Positions 22,451 through 34,100 of a stretch of DNA of 64,000 nucleotides are shown piece after piece. This DNA is from Myrica gale (lineage: Eukaryota > Streptophyta > Magnoliopsida > Fagales > Myricaceae). The position numbers were made by a program, and so were the translations under genes. A model generated the notes under the pieces. The model saw only the letters and a program-made list of their open reading frames with translations. It did no database searches and was not told where the DNA came from. The stretch's first letter is position 1. Every line of letters starts with the position of its first letter. The stretch lies in assembly GCA_963930655.1 (NCBI GenBank), contig OZ005607.1:13594874-13658873 (forward strand). The letters run 5' to 3'.

Positions 22451-23494
22451 CTCTCTCTTTCGATTAATGATGAAATTTATTTTAATTTTTGATGAATAAT
22501 GTTATGAAATTTGATATTGTGATTATAATTTGATTAGGATTATTGAATTTATTGTGAACTGGAAGCTGATACAGTGCCTAGAATCTGCAATTGAAAGAAG
22601 AGGGTCTCAGCTCCGACCTCCGGTACTGTCCTGTAAGTTTGTAACTCCTGTTGGCTGTTTCAATTGTCAATTGAATTGGATATTTGGGTGACTCACGGCC
22701 ATTGAATTTATTTTTGCTGCAATTGAATATTGAATTTATTGTTGGTGAAATTGAATCTATTGTTGTTGAATTGAATTTGGGTGACCCGCGGCCATTGAAT
22801 CTTGTAATTGAAGTTAGTGCAAATGTTTTGTTTTTGGATTGAATGAGGATTTTGGGGTGAATTGCCAATTACACGAATTGGGTATTTGGGTGAATATATT
22901 GTTGCTGCAATCTATAGAATCTGTTTCCTGATATAGTTACTATTTTTATAGCAAACAAATGGGAAGTGATTACAAGTTTATGAAAACCAAAGAATCAAGC
23001 TAATAATGGCTATAACTAGTACTTTTTGTGAAGTTTTCACCAATCTGGCTCAGGCTTGTTGGGAACAAATAGCCTTGTGGCAGGAAAATTCATTTCAAAA
23101 TGGGGGACTAAAACCAAAACAAAAACAAAAATGTTGGATATGTTGCAAGATCAAAATGTAGTCCAGTATGGAGTTTATGAAAAAAATTTTAGTATCAACA
23201 AATAGTATGGTAAGTGTATTTTAATATTTTTAGTGTTTTTAATTCTTAATTTTTGATACTTTAACTCTTAAGATATTTTTTTACATTACGTAATAATTTT
23301 TTTTTTTGTTATTTTTTCTTAGGAGTTGACCCCTTTCGATTGAATTCCTGGTTCCGCCACTAGTGTGTTGACTCAGGGTTTTCGATTTCTCGTTGACGAA
23401 GATCTGACCTGCTCCTCGGAATCGCTTCAACCCGGGGAAGAGAGTTCTCGATTCTACGTCTTTTATTTGGTCTCTTTCATTGTCTCCACACAAA
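22451..23494. other. upstream region of the bL19m gene
   Basis: Mostly non-coding. GTGACYCRCGGCCATTGAAT occurs twice (near 22689 and 22780) among degenerate TTGAATTTATTG repeats. The last 150 bases before 23495 are less AT-rich and probably contain the promoter and 5' UTR of the ribosomal protein gene. Confidence 0.35.
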
Positions 23495-26345
23495 ATGCAG
23501 TCTTTACGTGGTAGCATCCGATTGGTTCGGAGGCAAAGCTTTTGCAGCTTAAACAACATGGAGCTGAAATCAAATGTCTCACGCCTTGCTGCTGCCGAAT
23601 TTCACCGGAGCTCGATTGGGTCTCTCTCCAAGCTCTTTTGCAGGCCCGTAGTTGCATATGTATGGTTTCAACTCCTTGTGCTCTAAATATACTAGCGTCT
23701 TCACACTCTTCAGCATTCTTATGTTTGTGTAATAATGGTTTGGTTTGTTTTTTTGGAATTTCGTGTGATTAATAGTGTTTTATGCAAGGGACAAGTTTTA
23801 CTATTGGAGTTTATATGCTAAATGAGAATTGGACTAGCAACATCCTTCAAATGTGTCTCAGTAGTTATAATGCTTATGTCGTCTGGGGATTTTCTTAGAG
23901 ACCGATTGTTGCAGTGTCGATGATTCGGGTGCAAACAGTTTTGTGAACAGTTACTTTGGTTGCTACACATTTTTGTAAAACTAAAACTGCCTTGGACTTC
24001 TATATGTAAAATGGTGTTACCCAATTTCGTTTGGCTATTGCGATTGATTTGATGTTAGGAAATCTAAAATGATGTTTGATTAATGGAATGTAGGCTAGAG
24101 TATAGAGTTTTGAAACAACATTATGCTGTGTTTTTCTGCTCATGATGTTTGATTAATGGAATGTAGGCTAGAGTATGGAGTTTTGAAACACCATTATGCT
24201 GTGTTTTTCTGCTCCTCGGTTCTTAAAATTTTTTCCATGTCAGATAGGCATGAAAAATGTATCTTAGGTCTTGATGGTGTGAGCTACTCGACAATATACT
24301 TGTTTTTTGTGAAAGCTTTTATTGAGTGCATCAATTGAGGTCCAGTAGCAGTTATACTGTATTCGGGATCAAATTGTTGATTATTTGAATAAAATGATGA
24401 TACATACATATATCTAAATATTTTTTCCTGTCATTCCTAAAGATTTTCAGAGTTGTACTCATTGGTTATTTACCTTGTATTCCACCTTAACATCTACAGA
24501 ATGGATACCTGCAGCACTTTTCTTTGTTTTTTCAATAAGTGATGCCAGTAGCACTTACTTTTCACGTTAGTGTTATATGATGCCCACTTTGAGAGGATAT
24601 TGGTTTTCAGCCCATAAGCTTTATGCTTCATGTTATAAATTATCAAGGTTCCTGGGCCATAAAACTGCGATGTCATGTTATTTAACATTCATTTTGAAGA
24701 TAAAGTTTTTTCAAATTAACATTTTACCAAAATCTAGAAGTCATTATAAGATTTTAAGAAATTATTGTAGCAGAAAAGAATTGGCTCCAAGGCAGAGATG
24801 TCAACAATATCTCATAATGCTATGCGGTTGGAATCAGTGGCATGCAGAGGTTCTCAGCCGAGGTTGGCTCCTTTGACTAGCAGGTGGTTTTCAACTGCTG
24901 AAAATCGTGTTGAATCGGATTCACATGATTCTTCTGTGTCTATCTCTGATGTAGCTCCCCGCATCAAATTTAAGAGGCTCGATAAAACCGCCAAGAACAT
25001 AATGCAGGTATGCGTCCTTGGGATTATATTAAATGAATCACTAATTGGTGTTGCTTGTATCATTTTGATAGTAGTTGGTATTGTACTCCACAGATTTTAG
25101 ATAAGGAAGCTGTAGAGGACGTGAAGCAAACGAGAGAAATTCCTGATATCAAGCCTGGTTATATTGTACAGCTCAAAGTGGTATGAAAAGTTCTTTCTAG
25201 GGGGATTTTGTTTACATTCTCATTTTGGTTAGAGATGAGGTGTTTGTGGACAAAAGTAGGTTAATGTTGCTTGACATGATCCTTTATTTGAACAGGAAGT
25301 ACCTGAAAACAAGCGGCGTGTTTCAATTGTGAAGGGCATTGTCATAGCAAGACGTAATGCTGGCTTAAATACTACATTTAGACTAAGGAGGCTAGTTGCT
25401 GGGGTTGGAATTGAATCTCTCTTCCCACTGTAAGTATACTGGAGTTACTTCTCTCTCTCTCTCATTCTTTACAAACTAGTATTCCTTCAATATGCATTGG
25501 ACTTGCTGATTTAACTGGAAAAGAAGCTTCAAGTTTTTCATGGCTGCCTGAAATTCAAGACCCTTTTCGGTTTAGTTAACATTTGATAATGCAACAGTCA
25601 TATTTAGATGAGTAGTATGTTGTAACTTAAATCTTGAAAACCTGTGCCCTGGGGTATCTGACTGGACTCTTTATCTTAGAACCTCCAAGTAAAGAGAGTT
25701 AATATGTTTTAAGTTGTATACATTTTAGCTTCAGAAGGAAAACAAGAAAAAAAGAAAAACTAAATAGGTCGTGCACTGATGTGGAAGCAATGATAAACGT
25801 TGCGGTTTGTATTTAATCTTCTTCTTAACAAGACACGCGGCAAAGGATTGGTGCCTGATGGTCCCTGTCTGTTAACCTATTTCTTTTGTTTTTTGGTTGG
25901 TAATTGGCAGATCTCATACTTGAATATAAGTAGATGAAGTTCTTCTGCAACAATACAGAGTGAATTTCACATGCACTTGCCATAGATATAAAGAGAAAAG
26001 GAAACTTCATTAGTTTCTTGTAACTATAACTCTTGAAGGAACCAGCCTTAGATTGCAGAGGAGCCTGAGGCTCAGTTACCTGAGATTTTAAGATTGTACT
26101 TGCTTAAACCTGTTCTGAGAGGGCCATATGGTTGGTTGTTCAATATTCGGTGTATTTCGCCTGGTCCTTTTTTGTTTGTCTTGTGTTGATAATACCTGTA
26201 TCTACATAATGGCCAAGTAATCTTGGATTGGATACTGCATGACAGGTATTCACCCAACATAAAGGAAATAAAGGTGCTGGACAAGAAGAAAGTGAGGAGG
26301 GCCAAGCTATACTATCTCAGGGACAGAATGAACGCACTTAAATAA
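23495..26345 (+). CDS. mitochondrial large-subunit ribosomal protein bL19m
   Basis: Five exons: 23495-23659, 24792-25007, 25094-25180, 25296-25429, 26246-26345, giving 233 residues. Splice phases agree throughout, and the last four exons have good GT-AG borders. The exon 1 donor could also be at 23647 (both keep the frame). The N-terminus [16 protein letters not shown] is Arg/Ser-rich without acids, a mitochondrial presequence. The bL19 domain spans about residues 113-230: [93 protein letters not shown] and a final [12 protein letters not shown]. bL19 sits at the interface of the large and small ribosomal subunits. This nuclear gene would supply the mitochondrial ribosome. Length and layout match plant bL19m rather than the longer plastid form. 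It looks intact. Intron 1 contains a 73-bp tandem duplication. Confidence 0.93.
24069..24215. repeat. 73-bp tandem duplication in bL19m intron 1
   Basis: Two adjacent copies begin at about 24071 and 24144 (GATGTTTGATTAATGGAATG) and differ at only two positions. They lie in intron 1, so the coding sequence is unaffected. Confidence 0.85.
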
Positions 26346-26968
26346 GCAGTTGGAGCTTCATAGCTTGTTTGAGATGAAGCATTGAGTTTTGTTTGAAAAC
26401 TTTATAGAAGCTGGCCGTCAACATGTGTTAGTCTTACAGTCAACGGACAGCAAAGTTGTAATAAAATTCTTTTGAATCCACTCGTCATGTTTTGAGATAT
26501 TACTTTTTTGTTGTTGATTTCCAATTTAATTATTAGCATGTGGTTCGACAAATTTTGAATATTTCTTGAATCTTCGACTATTTATTTGAATTCTCTTCCA
26601 TATGTGCAATTGGACCAATAACATCTTAGTACTCTATCCTAATGCCCATAACGTGGATACAACACCGATGATAGATACTGATTTTATTTGCTCCTGCATT
26701 TTCGCAAAAACAATGTGTGATTGCATGTGAAAACTAATAAATGATTTGTGTGAAGTGTTAATCAACAACAGTGAGCACATTAACTTCCCACGATGAGACA
26801 TGCTACAAACTTGAGGACCTTATTAGCTTTGGGTACAACCTCAAGGAGGACCTTACTTTTTTATGTCTAAACAAACTGAGCAAATTAATTGGAATGGTAA
26901 CGGAGCAAGGTAACTAACTCAAAATATATGATTTTTATATTTTTTGGATTTATATTTATCATGTCGAT
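26346..26968. other. 3' UTR of bL19m and intergenic DNA
   Basis: The first ~120 bases probably form the 3' UTR (AATAAAATTC at about 26460 is a possible polyadenylation signal). The rest shows nothing I can support. Confidence 0.4.
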
Positions 26969-27130
26969 TAGGGCTGTTCAGTGCCACTGAAAAATCCGAT
27001 GGCACCGGCACCGGGTTGCCGGTATCCGGCTTCACCGGTGTCGGTTTAAGGTTTTGCAAAATACTTGGTGCTATTCCCGGTTCCCAGGTTACCCGACACT
27101 TGGTTCCCGGGACATTGGGTTTTAAATATA
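26969..27130 (+). mobile_element. possible hAT-type element terminus
   Basis: TAGGGCTGTTCA at 26969 resembles the terminal repeat of plant hAT-type elements and is followed by ACCGGCACCGGGTTGCCGG-type repeats, as in the miniature element at 33019. I did not find the opposite end, so extent is unknown; the Myb/SANT fragment may lie inside. Confidence 0.35.
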
Positions 27131-27138
27131 TATAACTT

Positions 27139-27520
27139 TTAACCCCCTCCCGGGCTCCCCAATTTGTCTTTTTTCCACCCTGGCCTCCTCCCCCATTTCG
27201 CGTTTTTCCCCTGGACCTTTAGATCCCACCAAGCGTCATCAACATCAACAATGTCCTTTTCTTCATTCCACCCGACACCAGTTTGATCTTTCAAGAATTG
27301 GAATACCCTATAATCTTGTTTTAATGCATTAACTTTTCCCATCACTTGAGTTGCGATAGCCCTGGGTAGTTTGGGATGTCCAGTTTTTGTGCTATTGCCT
27401 GTCACAATTTGGAGTCTTTTGGTTTGCCATCCACAAACCTCTTCGCATTATACCCATCTATCAATACGTAGATCAAATTTTGGACGTCTTCAGGGTGCCA
27501 ACTCATTCGTGGATTCTATA
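27139..27520 (-). pseudogene. Myb/SANT-like domain protein fragment
   Basis: Minus-strand reading from about 27520 gives MSWHPEDVQNLIYVLIDGYN and, after a frame change near 27405, QVMGKVNALKQDYRVFQFLK and GVGWNEEKDIVDVDDAWWDL. This is the pattern of the plant Myb/SANT-like domain (Myb_DNA-bind_3), found in L10-interacting-MYB-type proteins and in proteins carried by Harbinger or hAT transposons. The frame change and the lack of an upstream start indicate a pseudogene fragment, perhaps captured by a DNA transposon. Confidence 0.55.
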
Positions 27521-28934
27521 GAGATACAAACAATTCAATAAAAAAAATAAAAGCAACAATCCAACGAAATCCAACATAGCAACATGCCAACATGCCATTA
27601 AAATTATTTACAGAAACAACAACCAATAACATACCAACATGCCATTAACAAAACAAGGATCCAAGTAAATACAGTTGGGGAAGAAACAAATGTCTTACCT
27701 GGGACATTCGTAGCCTGAGTGAAGAAGAAGTGATGGATGGATCGGACAACGACTTCCCTGATCTTAGAAAGCACCGCTGCATACGGTTGATGAATGAGTC
27801 AGTTACAAAAGTTTCAACTTCTTATGATCTAGTGCATGTGGGCAAAGGATCGAAGCCGGAAGCCAAAAAAAGTCACCACGAACATCTAAGAGTTACATTT
27901 TGCAGCTAAAACTTGTAGATTAAGAAATCTCCCCAAATCTCCCGTTACTGCCACACGTGGGCAATATTTGCTCACCCGACCCCACCCTCCCCCCAATCCC
28001 CCCGCTACTGCCCCACATACACGGACAAAATGGAGACTCACCTAGACGCAAGCAGAGGAGCGGGTGACTGGTGCCGTGGTTGCCTTGCGACTGGTGTCTC
28101 GCCTCCACTTTCTTGGGGAACGCTGAGTTCGAATTTGGCTATGGAGATTCTTCAGCTCTCCCGTGTCTGACAAATGAAAAGGTGATGAACGGAAGGCCTA
28201 CGGGCCTGGCGGAAAAGACCTCTCTAGGCAGAGGAATCCGATTCTCCTTTGGTTGGCTGCGTCTCGAATTTTGGGCGAAATGTTGTTCTGTGCGAAAATG
28301 AGTTATGCATAGGTGGGTTGTTTTTTTTTTGCCTAATTTATCCTCTGTTGTTTAAGTTGTTACCGTTGCGAATTTTAATGCAATCAGATGTTCAACATTT
28401 ATTACAGGTGAGTAGGCGCAGGGACAAAAGAATGAGTCGTGCCTGCCTCACCTGCCTCACTGTCCTCCGACAATCAGGTTGTCTTGTATGTCAGGAGGGA
28501 GAATGATTACTTACCTAAACTACCCTTAAACCATTACGGGTTGTGTATGAAACAACTGTGGGCACTTGTGTAATTGACTGTAAGAGAGTATTAATGAGCA
28601 TCAGAATGGGACCTAGCAAATTTTGAAAAATCCGTACATGCCCTCCGTGTTTGAAACTGTGAAACTGTTGCAGTTGTGTGGGGTCTAATTGGTAATTTTC
28701 TACAGCAATTTTAGGGGTTGAAACGAGAAAAATAATTTTGATCTGAAATATTTTCCACGGCCAAACGTATTTTATCTAAATTTTTTCAAAATCCAATATT
28801 TTGGGTAAAATTTTATTTGTCAAACGCACCCTTATTAGCCCCGCAAAGAAAGATTTTAAGATTTTGACCTATTGTGCATTATCCATCTTTTGTTTCGAAC
28901 TTCTTATTTTCTAACTCTGGAAATATCTGTAGAA
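27521..28934. other. non-coding, transposon-like stretch
   Basis: GC-rich from 27900 to 28250, then AT-rich. The tail near 28740-28840 (CCAAACGTATTTTATC, CAAACGCACCC) resembles ends of miniature inverted-repeat elements, but I could not pair the ends. No gene supported. Confidence 0.3.
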
Positions 28935-29110
28935 CTTAGCATATGCTATAATTCAGTTGGTACCACCTTATATTTACTAGTCTAACTCTTAAGTCTAGAG
29001 TTCGAGAGGATATAAGTTGATGTCGCTTGCGAAAGTAATGCTAGATCTTGGGCCTATTAGATGCAATTGAAATTTATTGGTAGTTTTACTGGTGTCATGG
29101 TGACGGACTC
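28935..29110 (+). mobile_element. possible tRNA-derived SINE remnant
   Basis: An A-box-like stretch (ATTCAGTTGGTACCA, near 28953) is followed about 40 bases later by a B-box-like AGTTCGAGAGG (near 28995). Spacing and order fit an RNA polymerase III promoter in a SINE. No clear 3' tail or target duplication was seen. Confidence 0.3.
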
Positions 29111-29909
29111 GCCCAATAAATAGTAGTTATAATTCAAATCGAATATTCTGTCGTAAGAGTGATTTTATAATCACTTTTAGAGAGAGTTGCTACTTTAGTT
29201 GGCCCATTCACTTTAGTTGGCCCATTCTCCGTTTGGCTTAAGAAAAAAACTATGTTTGAAGGTAAAAATTTTGAGTATTGGGGTTTGGGAAATATTATAA
29301 AATAAAGATATGTTGTGAGAGTTGGTGAAAAAGTGAAGAAATAAAAGATTTTTAATAAATATTATAATAATAAAAAATTATGTGATTCATTTTTTATAAT
29401 TAAACCTAAATTTTTAGGTCCAAATTTTTGGGGCTCAAACATATCTGTAGAAGGTTATATAATGCTAATATGATCAATAAACGAATATTAGTCTGTACAT
29501 TGTCGGTTGAAAAAATAGAATTATATAAGAAAAAATTTGTAGATATGATTTTACAGGTCGAGACAATTAATATAAAAAAATTCAAAAAACACAAAAGATA
29601 GCCGGTAATATCATAAAAGCATAGGGAACAAACATCAAGGTGTGTGTAATCATCTAAAGGAGGAAGAGAAGCAATATATAATGCGTTTTATCAAGCGATG
29701 CGGTGGCAATGGCAGGCATTGAATGATTACTTGGTAGTTTAGTTTGCAAGGAAAAAGCGGAAGAAAACGTTAAAAGGGAAAAGGACGACAGGAAAAATAA
29801 AAAGAGGAAATAAAAGAAAAGAGATGATATGAGTGAGACAAACGCCAAGTGGAGGATACAAAAAGACCCGTAAGAAGTGGGTCAAATCATCCACTTCAAA
29901 GCTTATAAT

Positions 29910-29998
29910 TTACACTCAGCTCTCTCTCTATCTCTCGCTTCTTCACTCCCTTCACATTCACTCTCTTGTCTTTGGGTTTTCTCCTACTCAGATCCAGG
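29910..29998 (+). other. likely first 5' UTR exon of the ABCG3-like gene
   Basis: A CT-rich, leader-like stretch (CTCTCTCTCTATCTCTCGC and following) ends at CAGATCCAG with a donor-like GTTTGT. It precedes the ABCG3 coding start by about 1.2 kb with no other gene between, so an intron in the 5' UTR is likely. This is inference from composition and splice signals. Confidence 0.35.
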
Positions 29999-31167
29999 TT
30001 TGTCTCTCTTTCCGTCCTCTCCAGTTTTGCATTCTACTGCTGAAGTTACTTCGAGTCAGATGGTAGCTCCTATGGTATGGTTGCTGAGCAAATATCTTTT
30101 TGTTTCACCTTTCCGAGCAACATCATTTGCTCGGCTCGGCATAGCTAAATAAGGGTATTACTTGGGTTCTGACTTGGAGCAGGGGTTTCCTCTCGTTAGT
30201 CTCCAAGAATGAGAAGGCTAAGCTTTAAAGTTTTCCCGGGGAATCGATTCGTACGATTTCTTGGTAATTAAAATGAGGTACGAGGAAATGGGTTATGATA
30301 GCGCAAAACAGACTGTTTAATCATTTATGGACTTGTCATGTGTAGTTTATGGTTATGTTGGTGTCGGTCATATGTGAAAGTTAAGTAGAAACGATAACAT
30401 TGATGGGATTTGATAGGTTAGTTTTGGAGCTTCTGCGTTTTTGCATTTCGCTTTCTGTTCATCCTATTTTGTATCATGTCTTACAGTTCTGAATTTAAGC
30501 TCTCCAACTGAGCTCATTTTTCGGGTAAGCTGGGTTTAAATTGCTGGGAACTGGGCGGAAACTGCTTTAGGTTGATATGGTTTCTAAAAAGCTAATCTGC
30601 ACCTTTTCCAATTTGGGTTTGCAAAATCGTATATTGCTCTTTGCTTTCCCCTTTTACCTTCTCATTCTCAAAACGCCATATCAAGTTGCGAAAAACGAGG
30701 ATGATGCCTGGATGTCAGATATTCTCCGACAAATTGCGGAATGGTACTTTTTGAAATGCGTTGATAAAAGTGTTCTATGTCATTTCGAGTCTTATCCCCT
30801 ACTCGTAATCTTTAGTTTTTTGATTTAAAGCTAACTGCAGCCATTTGTTTTCAATCCTAAATGAATAAGTTCCCACCCGTCTCCTTTAAGTTTCTCAACA
30901 ACTAAAAGTTTGGTTGATTGTACAATTGGATGCAGGAAGTTGATTCAAGGAATTTTGAAGTGGGAGCTTCAGTTCTATTGCACTAAAATTTGATGTAGGA
31001 CTCCTCTTATAATCGGGTGTTGTTCAGTTTCATGGTTTAGACAGGCAAATTATTGTCGTGTGAACTGTCCCTGATTTGTTTAAGTGGAGCAGCAAAGTAA
31101 GAATCCTACCATTTATTGTAGAATGTTATCTTCTACAAATTGAAGCTTTGGGTGTTGGGAGAAGAAA

Positions 31168-34100
31168 ATGGAAGAAATACAGTCTCAGTCCGATAATTAT
31201 AGATCTTCTTCATCTTCAGCAAGTAGTCCAGCTAGTAGGGTGCCCTCAAGTAACTTTTTCTATTTGCGTAAACCTGGTTCACTGAGACAACCGATCTCCT
31301 TTGAGGATTCACCACAATGGGAGGATACAGATCTTGATGTAAGGGTGGATGAAGGAGGCGATGCTATTAACATTGCAACCACTCCAGTCTCTCCCTCTCT
31401 CTCGAAGCTTAATAGTGGGTTCTTGCCTTCTCCACCATTGCCAGAGGGTGCTGTTGTTGCAAGGAAACTTGCAGGGGCATCAATTGCGTGGAAAGACTTA
31501 ACTGTCACAATAAAGGGGAAAAGGAAGTACTCTGACAAGGTTGTCAAGAGTTCACATGGTTATGCATTTCCAGGGACGATGACAGTAATCATGGGTCCTG
31601 CTAAATCAGGGAAATCCACGCTACTAAGGGCTATTTCAGGTTTTCAATTATGTTATCTTGTATAATTTTGTTTTGAGCATTTCATTGGTGCTTTTTCTTA
31701 GATCTTTGGATGTCTTTGAAACTTCAGGGAGATTACATCACTCAGCCAAAATGTACGGTGAAGTGTTTGTTAATGGGGCAAAATCACACATGCCTTATGG
31801 GTCATATGTAAGTTCTACAAAACCACAGTAGCCATTGGATCTTCATTTATTCTTTTTTTTATTCATTTGTTTTTCTTCCCTGGAAGTCTTCACTTATCCA
31901 TGTGCTCTATCAGTTCCTCGTAGTTGCCCTTTTTGTTGGTCTTTAGAATTTCCTCTGCTGCTTTTACTTCATTGTATTGAACTCTGCAAGCCTAATATAG
32001 CCAGATTGAATGTAGTTGTTAGGTGTTCTGGAAGTTTACACCTTGCAGCCGTCTCATAATTCTTTATCTTTGCTACAATTCAAGGAGATTTTCCTCATCA
32101 TAGCACTTGATTGTAGATTTAGCTGTTCAATTTTGTTTATTTTGAAACAAAATTGTGTCTTTGTTGGGAAATTCCTGACTAGACAAACAATTATGGTGAT
32201 AATGGAACAATTGAACAAGAAGTTTTTTTTGTTCTGTTGCTTTGGGGTTTGCAGGGGTTTGTTGAGCGGGAGACCACTTTGATTGGATCCCTAACTGTCC
32301 GGGAGTTTCTGTACTACTCAGCACTGCTTCAACTTCCTGGTTTCTTTTGCCAGAAAAAGAATGTAGTAGAGGATGCGATCCAGGCTATGTCTCTTGGTGA
32401 TTATGCAAACAAATTGATAGGTGGCCATTGCTATATGAAGGGCCTTCCTAGTGGTGAGAAACGGCGTCTCAGCATTGCCAGGGAGCTTGTTATGAGGCCA
32501 CATATCTTATTTATAGACGAGCCACTTTATCATCTTGACAGGTGAGTTTTTATGTTGCCTCTTAGATTCTAAAGGGTTTTAGTCTCCTATTCATAAAAAA
32601 AAGGTTTTAGTCTCCTACTTGGAACTTACTAGTTTCTGCTTGCCATTCTAGTGCACAACTAGATGATGCTTATGGTGCATAACAGGTGACAGAATTTTTT
32701 TTACTTGACTGTGTGCTTATCTTATTAAAAAAAAAACTTGACTGTGTGTGCATAGAGCCAGCTGTGTTCCCTGCATTAAATGCTAGTTTTCCCAACAAGT
32801 TACAACTGGTCACAAAAAATGTTGGGATAGGGGAATCTTGATTGCTGAAACTTGGAGTTGTTTAATTTCGTTTTATTTCAGCATCATGTGCTCATTGCAA
32901 TGATTCCAGCAGTCTGATAATTTGATTGTCTCTGCATCGGGGGTATCATTTGTAAAATTACTATATGATTTCGACAGAATGTTGCAGACCCTGTTTGCTT
33001 ATAATGTTGTGTCCAACTTAAGGGTGGTCATTTATTCCGGTTCCGGCCATTTCCGGTACCGGAACCGGATCCCATTTTAGGGAAATTCCGGTTCCGGTAT
33101 AATTTTTAAAAATTTCAAAAAATATTATAATTTTAATTTAGAGTTTGCCTCTTTCAATTTGGATTTTTGATGAATGTTTAGTTGTTTACTTATTTGTATG
33201 GTTAATTGTTTGTTTAGTAGTTTTTTTGTAAATTTAAATTTAGAGTTTATTTTGATAATGTTTATTTTGTTTTGGAATTTAGTTGTTTAGTTGTAATTTT
33301 AATTTATAGTTTATTTTGGCATCTTGAAATAGTGAAATATTGTTTTGAAATTTAGTTGTTTAATTGTAAGTTCCGTCCGTTCCGGTGCTCACCCTTAGTC
33401 CAAGGGTTGGAAACATTTTATCTACTGTTGTGTTTTAGCTTAAAGAATGTGATTTTGCATTGTGCAGTGTCTCTGCACTTCTGATGATGGTTACTTTGAA
33501 GAAACTTGCTAGCACAGGGTGTACTCTCATTTTTACCATCTACCAGAGCAGCACGGAAGTATTTGGCCTTTTTGACCGGATTTGTCTACTTTCAAATGGG
33601 AATACCCTATTTTTTGGAGAAACATTGGCTTGCTTGCAGGTAAATAATATGCTATCTGTGACTCACAGAGTTGTTTTTTTTTTGGCTTGGCATAAGGAAT
33701 TTAATGAAGGGAGCATTGAACCCAGGACATATGGGCCATTATACATATATACTGTATTTTGTTGTCCTGAAGGAAAGATAAGAAACAAGGTTCAGGAATC
33801 CATGAATTTGTGGGAAATTTCAAGAATTCTTTTGTTGTTTCTTTTTCGAGACTAAATGGAGCATCTTAAGTTATAATTAATTAACGTGCCTTCTGCTGAT
33901 GAAGCACTTCTCAAATGCTGGATTTCCTTGCCCGATTATGCAAAGTCCTTCTGATCACTTTTTACGTGCTATAAACGCGGATTTCGACAGAATCATTGCA
34001 ATGTGCAAAAATTGGCAGGTAATTAAACATGCACCACAAAATTTAGCAGCTCATTTTCCTTTATTGCTTGATTGGACATGCGTTCTGTTGGGACTGATAC

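Noticed and set aside
22191-22467. Overlapping Ser/Leu/Pro-rich open frames on the plus strand
   Set aside because: They are translations of a CT-rich low-complexity tract; no splice or start context.
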